Below, in pieces: positions 7,852-15,604 of a stretch of DNA of 34,260 bases. Below the pieces are notes generated by a model, which had not been told where the DNA came from, ran no database searches, and saw only the letters and a program-made list of their open reading frames with translations. Numbering within the stretch: the stretch's first letter is position 1; every line of letters begins with the position of its first letter. The stretch is taken from positions 1 to 34,260 of the forward strand of contig JAEZZG010000002.1 of assembly GCA_023442485.1 (NCBI GenBank), given 5' to 3'. The stretch is from Actinomycetes bacterium. Its GTDB lineage: Bacteria > Actinomycetota > Actinomycetes > Propionibacteriales > Propionibacteriaceae. The translations under genes and the position numbers were made by a program.

Positions 7852-9099
7852 GTGAAGGCTACGAATCCCCCTTTTCATTTCGAGATCACCGCTGACATTC
7901 CCGGCCACCTAGGCCGAGCCGGAATCATCCATACTCCGCACGGTGATATCGAGACCCCAGCCTTCGTCGTCGTGGGAACCAAAGCCACAGTCAAGGCGCT
8001 GCTGCCTGAAACCGTCGCTAGTGTCGGCGCCCAGGTCGTCCTCGCTAACGCCTATCATCTCTATCTTCAGCCGGGGGCGGACATCGTTGACGAAGCCGGC
8101 GGCCTCTCCAAGTTCATGAACTGGCCGGGTCCGACCTTCACCGACTCTGGTGGTTTCCAGGTAATGAGCCTGGGTGCGGGATTCAAGAAGGTCTTGGCTA
8201 TGGACGCAACCAGGGTCACGAATGATGAGGTAATCGCCCCCGGCAAGGAACGCATGGCCCACGTTGATGAGAACGGGGTCACCTTCAAATCCCACCTGGA
8301 CGGGTCACGACACACCTTTACCCCTGAGGTGTCGATGAAGGTACAGCATCAGCTCGGGGCCGACATGATCTTCGCTTTCGACGAGTTGACCACCTTGATG
8401 AATACCCGCAGATACCAGGAGGAGTCCCTAGAGCGCACCCGGCGCTGGGCGGAGCGGTGTCTCGCGGCGCACGACGAACTGACCAAGGAACGCACTCACC
8501 GCCCCTATCAGGCACTGTTTGGGGTGCTTCAAGGGGCCCAATATCGTGACTTGCGCGAGAAGGCAGCCCGAGACCTATCTGCGATGGAGGTCTCCGGACG
8601 CCGCTTCGATGGTTTTGGTATCGGAGGGGCGTTGGAAAAAGAAAACCTCGGTGAGATTATCTCGTGGATGACAGCGATCCTTCCGCAGACGAAACCGCGT
8701 CATCTGCTTGGGATTTCAGAGCCGGAGGATCTCTTCGTCGCGGTCGAAAACGGGGCTGACACCTTCGACTGTGTCAACCCGTCTCGCGTCGCCCGCAACG
8801 CTGCCCTCTACACCGCCGACGGACGCTATAACATCACTACGGCGAAGAACCGACGTGACTTCGGCCCCGTCGAGGAGGGGTGCGACTGTTACACCTGCGC
8901 CAACTACAGCCGCGCCTATCTGCATCACCTGTTCAAAGCCCGGGAGATGTTGGGGGCCACCTTGGCGACCATCCACAACGAGCGCTTCACGGTGCGGCTG
9001 GTCGACCAGATGCGTCAGGCGATCAAAGACGGCAGTTTCGCCGATTTCAAGATGGAGTATCTCGGACGGTATTTGGCGGGGAAACAGCGTCGTCAGTAA
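7852..9099 (+). CDS. tgt: queuine/preQ1 tRNA-guanine transglycosylase
   Basis: A TIM-barrel base-exchange enzyme that replaces G34 of GUN-anticodon tRNAs (Asn, Asp, His, Tyr) with preQ1 or queuine. Visible motifs are TFTDSGGFQVMSLG, GVLQG, FGIGG, the nucleophile Asp within DTFDCVNPSR, and the zinc site CDCYTC with the downstream His of RAYLHHL. From GTG 7852 it is 415 aa; ATG 7843 is an in-frame alternative adding three residues, and TTG 7816 falls on the predicted -35 box. It converges with a YhhQ-type transporter, overlapping by 7 bp. No preQ1 synthesis genes (queC/D/E/F) are in the window, so salvage of an imported precursor is the simplest reading. Confidence 0.95.
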   Translation: MKATNPPFHFEITADIPGHLGRAGIIHTPHGDIETPAFVVVGTKATVKALLPETVASVGAQVVLANAYHLYLQPGADIVDEAGGLSKFMNWPGPTFTDSGGFQVMSLGAGFKKVLAMDATRVTNDEVIAPGKERMAHVDENGVTFKSHLDGSRHTFTPEVSMKVQHQLGADMIFAFDELTTLMNTRRYQEESLERTRRWAERCLAAHDELTKERTHRPYQALFGVLQGAQYRDLREKAARDLSAMEVSGRRFDGFGIGGALEKENLGEIISWMTAILPQTKPRHLLGISEPEDLFVAVENGADTFDCVNPSRVARNAALYTADGRYNITTAKNRRDFGPVEEGCDCYTCANYSRAYLHHLFKAREMLGATLATIHNERFTVRLVDQMRQAIKDGSFADFKMEYLGRYLAGKQRRQ

Positions 9100-9926
9100 T
9101 CAGGTTCGAGACGTTTGATCGTCTTGATCACCGAAGTGGTGATCGGCAAAAGTAGCCCCTCAACACCGACCTTGATCAGATAGCCGTAGATGATGTAGTT
9201 GGTCATTTCGGGTGCGGTAATCACGCCGCCGAAAGCGATCAGGCAGAAAAGGACGGTGTCAGCGAGTTCGCCGATGACGGTGGATCCCAGCAGTCTCGCC
9301 CACAGACCCTTGCCGTTGGTCCAGCGCTTCATCAAGACGACGACCCAGGCGTTGAGTAGCTGCCCGGCGATGTAGCCTGTCAAGGAAGCGATGGTGATTC
9401 TGGGGACGAAACCGAGCAGGGTCTGCCATGCGGCGGCGTTGACCGGATCGACTGCAGGTGACATATTGACGATCAGGAAGACTGCCGAGGCAAGGATGGT
9501 GCAGGCAAAGCCGAACAGAATCGCTTTGCGGGCATTGGCGAAACCGTAAACCTCGGCGAGGACATCCCCGACGACGTAGGTCAACGGAAACAAGAAGACG
9601 CCACCATCAGTAATCACCGGCAGAATCTGGAAGGAGCCGACGCTCCATTCGGGGCCGAAGGGGATGAGTTTGGTCGCGCTGATATTGCTGAGGACCAGCA
9701 ATACCGAGAAGGCTGCGAAGAAGTAGAGGAAGTATCCGCGCCCGCCCGAGGCGAAGCGCGAACCTTCGTCAGGGACTAAATCACCTTCATCAAGAAGGCC
9801 AACACCCCTTGTCAAGGCGGTATTCCTGGGCTGGGTGGCGTTGAGGTCTGCGTCCTCAACCGCCCCTGTTTCACTGTCGCGGTCTCCATTAACTCTGGTG
9901 AGAATCACGGCATGACTATATCCCAT
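9093..9926 (-). CDS. queuosine precursor transporter, YhhQ/VUT family
   Basis: An integral membrane protein of the YhhQ family (Vut_1), with about six hydrophobic segments starting at YFLYFFAAFSVLLVLSNISA. Family hallmarks include SNISATKLI, LTYVVGDVLAEVYG, GYIAGQLLNAWV and LGSTVIGELADTVLF. The family imports preQ0/preQ1 or queuine. Its position tail-to-tail with tgt supports that role. The N-terminus is uncertain: from ATG 9926 it is 277 aa, with about 60 hydrophilic, acidic residues before the first membrane segment. An in-frame TTG exists at 9950. An in-frame GTG at 9908 lies 6 nt after a -10-like TATAGT, so a shorter leaderless product is possible. Confidence 0.88.
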   Translation of the reverse strand: MGYSHAVILTRVNGDRDSETGAVEDADLNATQPRNTALTRGVGLLDEGDLVPDEGSRFASGGRGYFLYFFAAFSVLLVLSNISATKLIPFGPEWSVGSFQILPVITDGGVFLFPLTYVVGDVLAEVYGFANARKAILFGFACTILASAVFLIVNMSPAVDPVNAAAWQTLLGFVPRITIASLTGYIAGQLLNAWVVVLMKRWTNGKGLWARLLGSTVIGELADTVLFCLIAFGGVITAPEMTNYIIYGYLIKVGVEGLLLPITTSVIKTIKRLEPDY

Positions 9927-10009
9927 GCCCCAGGGCTGATCTAGTACCAACTAACACACCTCAGGCGCTATAACCTGTGCTGGATTGGTGAATATGGCAG
10001 AATCAAGAC

Positions 10010-10516
10010 ATGGATATCGAGTTCGACAACATGGTGGAGCCAGGCGATTTCTCTGGGCAACTCCAAGAGTCAGACACGTTGATCAACCGCGGTGTTCGTG
10101 ACGTCCTCGACGAAGGGTACACCACTCCCGATAAATGGTCACCAGGTCAAGGATTCGGAAATACCGCAGCTGAGATGCGTTCAGGTGAGACGATCGAGAT
10201 GCGAATCCGTCAAGAAGAACCCGACACCGAGATCCCCGATCCGGATGCCGAATGGAATGTTGACGGGGACGAACGCCAGGTGGGTGCTAAACGAGCCGGT
10301 CGCCTGGTCGCTCCCGACGCCGGTTCAGGGAAGGATGAAGAATCCACCGCGATCGCTCACGATGTCGGTATTGACGGGGGAGCGGCTAGTGCTGAAGAGG
10401 CGGCTGTCCATGTGATGACTGTTGCCGAGGACTCCAACCTGGCCCCCGATATCGTCCCTCCTGAACTTGATCAGGAAGAGCGCATCACTCGCCCCGCCCA
10501 TGAGGAAACCAGGTGA
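10010..10516 (+). CDS. DUF5709 domain protein
   Basis: A 168-aa hydrophilic, strongly acidic protein with no membrane segment. I recognise the DUF5709 pattern: DTLINRGVRDVLDEGY near residue 23, GETIEMRIRQE near 60, and RAGRLVAPD ... HDVGIDGGAASAEEAAVHV near the C-terminus. Function is unknown; the family is actinobacterial. No Shine-Dalgarno is present, but CAGAAT ends 6 nt before the ATG, so the message may be leaderless. The stop overlaps the next gene's start (GTGA), coupling it to the aminopeptidase. Confidence 0.8.
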   Translation: MDIEFDNMVEPGDFSGQLQESDTLINRGVRDVLDEGYTTPDKWSPGQGFGNTAAEMRSGETIEMRIRQEEPDTEIPDPDAEWNVDGDERQVGAKRAGRLVAPDAGSGKDEESTAIAHDVGIDGGAASAEEAAVHVMTVAEDSNLAPDIVPPELDQEERITRPAHEETR

Positions 10517-11601
10517 AAGACCCCGCCGAAGTGATCAACAATTTTGTGTTCCCGGACGCAATCCAAGTCCGCGACGGGGCCAGCTTGCAGCCTCAGCGCG
10601 GCCTCTATCCACCCATCGAGCCTTATCAAACCGGTTTCATCGAGGTTGGTGACGGGCAGTCGATCTATGTCGAGCAGTGCGGAAACCCTGAGGGTAAACC
10701 CGCTGTTTTCATCCACGGTGGCCCAGGTGGGGGCGGCGGTACTGACCGGCGTCGCTTCTTCGATCCTGACCGGTACCGGATCATCTGTTTTGATCAGCGC
10801 GGCTGCGGATCGTCCGTCCCGTCCGTGGCAGTGCCGGAACCAGATATGTCGGTCAACACCACCTGGCATCTCGTCGAAGACCTCCACACTATTGGTCAAG
10901 AACTCGGTATCGAATCGTGGCTGGTTTTCGGGGGGTCATGGGGGTCGACTCTGGCACTGGCTTACGCCACCCGCTACCCGGATGAGGTATCCGAGCTTGT
11001 TTTGCGCGGCATTTTCACGCTGAGACGCACCGAGCTTGACTGGTACTACAACGACGGTGCCTCACACGTCTACCCGGAGTGGTGGGAAGTCTTTTGTGCC
11101 CCGCTGAAAGCGGTCGGTCATGACTTCTCCAAGGACAACATCACCGCCTACAACACCTTGCTGTTTGACCCCGATCCCAAGGTTCACGTCCCGGCCGCTC
11201 AGGCCTGGTCGATGTGGGAGGCGGCGACGAGTTACCTGTTCTATAACCCGTCAGCAGTCGAGGAATATCTCAACAACCCTCAAGCTGCGGTGAAGTTTGC
11301 CCGGATCGAGAATCACTACTTCTGCAACGGGGGCTGGATGGAAGACGGGCAGCTTCTGAACCAGGTCGAGGCGATCCGTCACATCCCGACCGTCATCGTC
11401 CAAGGCCGTTACGACATGTGTTGCCCAGCAGACACCGCCTATCAACTGCACAAGGCGATGCCCGAAGCCGAGTTCCATCTGGTTCTTGGGGGTCATTCGG
11501 CCTTTGAACCGATGATCACCGACAAACTCGTCGAGGCCACCGATCGCTTCGCATCCGGGCACGGTGTAGGCGACAAGGCTGGTGGTCGACTCCATGTTTA
11601 G
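10513..11601 (+). CDS. pip: prolyl aminopeptidase (proline iminopeptidase), alpha/beta hydrolase
   Basis: A 362-aa alpha/beta hydrolase that removes N-terminal proline from peptides. The oxyanion motif HGGPGGG is at residues 68-74, DQRGCG at 94-99, and the nucleophile elbow GGSWGS has Ser142. The catalytic Asp is in GRYDMCCP and the His in GGHSAFEP. The proline-iminopeptidase core normally begins near LYPPIEPYQTG (residue 31), so about 30 residues are an N-terminal extension. The GTG start overlaps the DUF5709 stop. The 3' end runs into the phoH start. It is cytoplasmic, with no signal peptide. Confidence 0.92.
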   Translation: MKDPAEVINNFVFPDAIQVRDGASLQPQRGLYPPIEPYQTGFIEVGDGQSIYVEQCGNPEGKPAVFIHGGPGGGGGTDRRRFFDPDRYRIICFDQRGCGSSVPSVAVPEPDMSVNTTWHLVEDLHTIGQELGIESWLVFGGSWGSTLALAYATRYPDEVSELVLRGIFTLRRTELDWYYNDGASHVYPEWWEVFCAPLKAVGHDFSKDNITAYNTLLFDPDPKVHVPAAQAWSMWEAATSYLFYNPSAVEEYLNNPQAAVKFARIENHYFCNGGWMEDGQLLNQVEAIRHIPTVIVQGRYDMCCPADTAYQLHKAMPEAEFHLVLGGHSAFEPMITDKLVEATDRFASGHGVGDKAGGRLHV

Positions 11602-12571
11602 CCGGACGATTGAGGTTCCAGCCTCCATCAATATGGTCCGCATCGTGGGCCCGGCGGACGAGAACCTCAAACAGCTCGAGGATCACCTCGCCGCAGAGAT
11701 TCTGGTGCGCGGCAACACCATCACCGTCTCGGGCCCCGAAGATGACGTTCACTTAGCCCTCGATGTGTTTGCCGAACTCATCACCATCGTCAGGACCGGG
11801 CAAGGGGTAAGCCCAGACTCCATCGAGCGAATCATCGCGATGACTGAAGAAGACGCCCATCCTGGCGAGGTACTCACGCACGCGATTCTGTCTCGTCGCG
11901 GGAAGACGATTCGTCCGAAGACCCTCAATCAAAAGACCTACGTTGACGCCATCGATGCCAACACGGTTGTATTCGGGATTGGCCCGGCAGGAACCGGTAA
12001 GACATATTTGGCCGTCGCCAAAGCCGTCCAAGCCCTGCAGAATAAGGAAGTCAGTCGGATCATCTTGACCCGGCCAGCCATCGAAGCCGGGGAGAAGCTG
12101 GGCTTCCTGCCTGGCACCCTTACCGACAAGATTGACCCCTACTTGCGGCCGCTCTACGACGCTCTGCGCGACATGATCGATGCCGATTCAGTCCCGAAAC
12201 TACTCAACTCGGGGACCATCGAGGTGGCCCCGCTGGCCTACATGCGCGGCCGCACCCTCAACGACGCATTCATCATCCTTGACGAGGCCCAAAATACCTC
12301 TCTCGAACAAATGAAGATGTTCTTGACGCGTTTGGGTTTCGGCTCAAAGATGGTGATCACTGGAGACGTCACCCAGATCGATCTCCCCACCGGGCAGACG
12401 AGCGGCTTGAAGGCGGTCGAGTCGATTCTCAGTGGGCTCAAAGACATCCAGTTCTGTCACATGAGAAGCCACGACGTCGTCCGGCACCGGTTGGTAGGGA
12501 AGATCGTCCAGGCCTGGGAGAGTTTCGACCACTCACCTCATCGAAAGACACGAAGAAAGCTCAACAAATGA
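11594..12571 (+). CDS. phoH: PhoH family protein (PhoH-like ATPase)
   Basis: A P-loop ATPase of the PhoH/YbeZ family, 325 aa from ATG 11594 or 329 aa from an in-frame GTG at 11582. Walker A is GPAGTGKT (residues 130-137), and Walker B is in AFIILDEAQN. The N-terminus has the KH-like region typical of YbeZ (VRIVGPADENLKQLEDHL). YbeZ works with YbeY in rRNA processing and ribosome maturation, and the two genes here overlap by 4 nt (ATGA). The first codons overlap the end of pip. The two starts cannot be separated because both have only weak ribosome sites (AAGG or GGTGG). Confidence 0.95.
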   Translation: MFSRTIEVPASINMVRIVGPADENLKQLEDHLAAEILVRGNTITVSGPEDDVHLALDVFAELITIVRTGQGVSPDSIERIIAMTEEDAHPGEVLTHAILSRRGKTIRPKTLNQKTYVDAIDANTVVFGIGPAGTGKTYLAVAKAVQALQNKEVSRIILTRPAIEAGEKLGFLPGTLTDKIDPYLRPLYDALRDMIDADSVPKLLNSGTIEVAPLAYMRGRTLNDAFIILDEAQNTSLEQMKMFLTRLGFGSKMVITGDVTQIDLPTGQTSGLKAVESILSGLKDIQFCHMRSHDVVRHRLVGKIVQAWESFDHSPHRKTRRKLNK

Positions 12572-13026
12572 TCGACATTAATAATGAATCTGGGGTCGCA
12601 GTCGACGAACGCTCCCTGCTGTCACTAGCTAGGTTCGCCCTGGAGCGGCTGCGAATTCATCCCCAGGCGGAGCTGTCGATCGTCCTGGTCGATGAAGAAA
12701 CCATGACGAACTACCACGAGAAATACATGGATCTCGAAGGCCCTACGGACGTGATGAGTTTCCCCATGGACGAGATGCGCGAGCCGAAGGAGGGTGAAGA
12801 GCCGCCGGAGGGGGTGCTCGGCGACATCGTGATCTGTCCGCAGTTCACAGCCCGGCAAGCTGCCGAGAATGGCCGCTCACCCAGCGAAGAGAACGAGTAT
12901 CTGTTGATTCACGGATTGTTGCATCTGCTCGGCTATGACCATGCCGAGCCAGACGAAAAGGCGGTCATGTTTGGTCTCAACGACCGAATCATCGCTGACT
13001 GGGCATTGGCTAAGGAGTCGGAATAA
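12568..13026 (+). CDS. ybeY: endoribonuclease YbeY / rRNA maturation factor
   Basis: A 152-aa single-domain metallo-endoribonuclease involved in 16S rRNA 3'-end maturation and ribosome quality control. The zinc motif HGLLHLLGYDH places H115, H119 and H125 at the expected H-x3-H-x5-H spacing. The conserved PTDVMSFPMDE is at residues 59-69. It is coupled to phoH upstream and followed after 3 nt by the CBS/CorC gene, the order seen in many actinobacteria. Confidence 0.97.
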   Translation: MIDINNESGVAVDERSLLSLARFALERLRIHPQAELSIVLVDEETMTNYHEKYMDLEGPTDVMSFPMDEMREPKEGEEPPEGVLGDIVICPQFTARQAAENGRSPSEENEYLLIHGLLHLLGYDHAEPDEKAVMFGLNDRIIADWALAKESE

Positions 13027-13029
13027 CAG

Positions 13030-14322
13030 GTGAGTAACACCAGCATTGTTTTCATCGTCCTGGTCGTCCTCTTCACCCTATTGGTGGCATTCCTGGTTGC
13101 CGGGCAGACGGCGATTCAGCACACCAGCAGGTCTCGCGCTGAGGGTTTGGTTGCCCAGAATCGTCGCGGAGCTAAGCGGTTGCTGGCGATCACCGCCGAT
13201 CCGTCCCCCTATATCAACTCGGTAATCTTCGTTGCGACCTTGTTGCAGGTGGCTGCGATCGCGATGTTTGCCTCCCTGGTTTTCGGTGCCATCGACGTGT
13301 TCTGGAAGGAATTCTCGATCACCATCTCGGTGACCTTCGTCGTCTCTTACCTGTTGTGGGCCGTCATCCCGATGACCCTAGGCAAACAGAACTCCACCCG
13401 GATCGCCTTGTTGATGTCTGGGCCTGTCTCTTTCATCGACGCACTCCTTGGTCCACTACCGGAACTCGTCACCGCTCTAGGAAATGCGTTGACCCCGGGC
13501 AAGGGGTATTTGAACGGCCCCTTCGCCTCTGAAGCCGAGCTGCGAGACCTGGTTGACATGGCCGAGCAATCTGAGGTGATCGAGGCCGGCGAACGCGAGA
13601 TGATTCACTCGGTTTTTGAACTCTCCGACACCTACTGCAAAGAGGTGATGGTGCCGCGCACCGACATGGTGTACATCCAGTCGGATAAAAACCTGCGCCA
13701 GGCGCTGTCGTTGGCTCTGCGCTCTGGCTTTAGCCGAATCCCCGTGGTAGGAGAGTCGCTCGACGACGTCGTGGGTATTCTCTACGTCAAGGACGTGATG
13801 CGCCGCATCTTCGATAACCCCGACGCCGAGAAGAACGAGACGGTCTCGTCGAGGATGCGTCCTGCCTCTTTCTGCCCCGACTCCAAACCCATCGACGATC
13901 TACTGCGCGAGATGCAAAAGAACCGCACTCACATCATGGTGGTTGTGGACGAATTCGGCGGTACTGCAGGCCTGGTGACGATCGAAGACATCCTCGAAGA
14001 AATCGTCGGGGAGATCGTTGATGAATATGACGCCGAGCCGACCTTGGCTGAGCAGATTTCCGACGACATCTACCGGATTTCGGCGCGGATGCCCATCGAT
14101 GAGGTGGGTAAACTCTATGGGCTCGAAGTCGATGACGATGACGTCGAGACTGTCGGCGGCCTGATGGCCAAACTACTCAACATCGTCCCCATCGTCGGGT
14201 CGGTGATCGAATGGAACGGTTTGCGGATCCTGGCTGAGCGCAGCACCGGGCGGCGCAACGTGATCGACACCTGTATCGTTTCCAGGGTTGATCCCAATAA
14301 TGAGGAAGGAACCGTGGTATGA
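13030..14322 (+). CDS. hemolysin-family membrane protein with CBS domains (CorC/CNNM-like)
   Basis: A 430-aa protein with an N-terminal transmembrane DUF21/CNNM-like region (segments near residues 5-25, 58-85 and 95-118). It continues with MIHSVFELSDTYCKEVMVPRTDM leading into paired CBS domains (about 195-330; part shown), then a C-terminal CorC_HlyC transporter-associated domain with FGGTAGLVTIEDILEEIVGE and ETVGGLMAKLL. Relatives take part in divalent cation (Mg/Co) homeostasis; hemolysin is a historical name and implies no toxin. The start is GTG 13030, three bases after ybeY, with AAGGAG about 12 bp upstream. It overlaps era by 4 nt. Confidence 0.92.
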   Translation: MSNTSIVFIVLVVLFTLLVAFLVAGQTAIQHTSRSRAEGLVAQNRRGAKRLLAITADPSPYINSVIFVATLLQVAAIAMFASLVFGAIDVFWKEFSITISVTFVVSYLLWAVIPMTLGKQNSTRIALLMSGPVSFIDALLGPLPELVTALGNALTPGKGYLNGPFASEAELRDLVDMAEQSEVIEAGEREMIHSVFELSDTYCKEVMVPRTDMVYIQSDKNLRQALSLALRSGFSRIPVVGESLDDVVGILYVKDVMRRIFDNPDAEKNETVSSRMRPASFCPDSKPIDDLLREMQKNRTHIMVVVDEFGGTAGLVTIEDILEEIVGEIVDEYDAEPTLAEQISDDIYRISARMPIDEVGKLYGLEVDDDDVETVGGLMAKLLNIVPIVGSVIEWNGLRILAERSTGRRNVIDTCIVSRVDPNNEEGTVV

Positions 14323-15332
14323 GCGAGTCGAAAACCCCTCACGGCCTAGGACGCGGTCCCAGATCGCAGAATGTTTCCCCTCGTCAGTCGGTGAAGGAAC
14401 CGGTCACTCCACAAGCCGGACACAAGTCAGGTTTCGTCTGTTTGGTGGGGCGTCCCAACGCCGGGAAATCGACGTTGACCAACGCCTTGGTCGGCCAGAA
14501 AATCGCGATCACCTCGTCGAAGCCAGAAACGACCAGACACTCGGTGCGAGGTGTAATCACCCGCCCGGACGCTCAAATCGTCCTGATCGACACCCCGGGT
14601 CTGCACCGCCCCCGAACCTTGCTGGGGCAACGTCTCAATGACGTGGTGCGTACCACCTGGTCCGAGGTTGACGTCATCGGCGTGTGTTTGCCGTGTAACC
14701 AGAAGATCGGCCCTGGCGACCGCTACCTCGTCGGTGAGGTTGCAAAACTGTTCCATCGGCCAGTGGTGATTGCGTTACTGACCAAGACGGATCTGGTGTC
14801 TAACGATCAGGTTCGCAAGCACATCGATAGCGTGGTGGCGATGCAGGCTGAGGTGGGCCTGGAATTCGACGCATTCATTCCTTGTTCTGCTGTGACCGGC
14901 TCCCAACTCGATGAGGTGGTCGAAGAAATAATCAAGGCTTTGCCTCAGGGCCCGCAATACTATCCCGACGGAGAAATCACCGACGAACCAGACGAGACCT
15001 TGATCAAGGAACTGATTCGCGAAGCTGCCTTGGAAGATCTTCGCGATGAACTCCCACATTCCTTGGCTGTCGAGATTGACGAGATGAGGATGCGCGAGGG
15101 ACGCCGCCCTGGCGCAGAGTTGATGGATCTGTTCGTTTCCCTCGTCGTGGAACGAGACTCCCAAAAGGCGATTGTGATTGGGAAGAAAGGTCAGCGAGTC
15201 AAGCGGATCGGCACTGAGGCTCGGATTCACATTCAGGCCTTACTCGGGGTGAAGGTCCATCTCGATCTGAAAGTCAAAGTACTCAAGGATTGGCAGTCCG
15301 ACACGAAGCTGCTCAACCGTTTGGGGTTCTAG
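14319..15332 (+). CDS. era: GTPase Era
   Basis: A 337-aa GTPase that binds the 3' end of 16S rRNA during 30S assembly. G1 is GRPNAGKS at residues 44-51, G3 is DTPG, G4 is TKTD, and the C-terminal KH domain has VIGKKGQRVKRIGTEAR. Residues 1-36 are a basic, low-complexity extension not found in short Era proteins. The start overlaps the CBS gene stop (ATGA). Together with phoH and ybeY it makes a ribosome-maturation block, and coupling by overlaps suggests one transcript from phoH or earlier to era. Confidence 0.97.
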   Translation: MSESKTPHGLGRGPRSQNVSPRQSVKEPVTPQAGHKSGFVCLVGRPNAGKSTLTNALVGQKIAITSSKPETTRHSVRGVITRPDAQIVLIDTPGLHRPRTLLGQRLNDVVRTTWSEVDVIGVCLPCNQKIGPGDRYLVGEVAKLFHRPVVIALLTKTDLVSNDQVRKHIDSVVAMQAEVGLEFDAFIPCSAVTGSQLDEVVEEIIKALPQGPQYYPDGEITDEPDETLIKELIREAALEDLRDELPHSLAVEIDEMRMREGRRPGAELMDLFVSLVVERDSQKAIVIGKKGQRVKRIGTEARIHIQALLGVKVHLDLKVKVLKDWQSDTKLLNRLGF

Positions 15333-15380
15333 CCACATAGCTGTAGCCACGCCTCGGGTATTTCATCTAGTGGGACCACA

Positions 15381-15408
15381 TTGGCATTGTCTCGATCCGG
15401 GTTAGATT
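15381..15408 (+). promoter_or_regulatory. candidate leuA promoter
   Basis: TTGGCA (15381-15386) and TAGATT (15403-15408) lie 16 bp apart. The predicted transcript start falls at about 15414-15415, which is exactly the GTG of the leader peptide frame. The remaining 190 nt to leuA would be the attenuator leader. Confidence 0.55.
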
Positions 15409-15414
15409 AACGCC

Positions 15415-15489
15415 GTGGCTATGAATTCGTTTGCTCCCGCAGTCACGGGTGGTTTTCTCGTCCTTCTTCGCCGCAACAAGTCTCGTTGA
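15415..15489 (+). CDS. leuA leader peptide (leucine attenuation peptide)
   Basis: A 24-codon frame from GTG 15415, or 22 codons from ATG 15421, ending at TGA 15487-15489. The peptide contains GGFLVLLRRNKSR, with three Leu codons (CTC, CTT, CTT) and one Val codon in four consecutive positions, followed by two Arg codons. Leu clusters like this are the sensor in amino-acid attenuation. The codons for RRNK overlap the 5' arm of the hairpin at 15471-15512. The GTG sits where the promoter would start the RNA and there is no Shine-Dalgarno, so translation may be leaderless. It is too short for automated callers. Confidence 0.75.
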   Translation: MAMNSFAPAVTGGFLVLLRRNKSR

Positions 15490-15520
15490 TTGCTCGGGCG
15501 GCCTTGTTGCGGAGTTTTCT
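15471..15520 (+). terminator. attenuator-like terminator hairpin in the leuA leader
   Basis: CCGCAACAAG at 15471-15480 is perfectly complementary to CTTGTTGCGG at 15503-15512: a 10-bp stem with a 22-nt loop, followed by AG and TTTTCT at 15515-15520. The 5' arm lies in the leader peptide coding sequence just after its Leu codons, so a ribosome stalled there would cover it and prevent termination. A second hairpin, TTACGC (15520-15525) with GCGTAA (15539-15544), overlaps the U-tract, and GTTGCG at 15536-15541 can also pair with CGCAAC of the 5' arm, giving alternative folds. Confidence 0.7.
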
Positions 15521-15604
15521 TACGCCTAGCTCATCGTTGCGTAAAAGCTATCCATTTCGCCGTCATCAGCGGCGCTCGATTTTGGCTCTTTCCGGAGGAC
15601 TACC

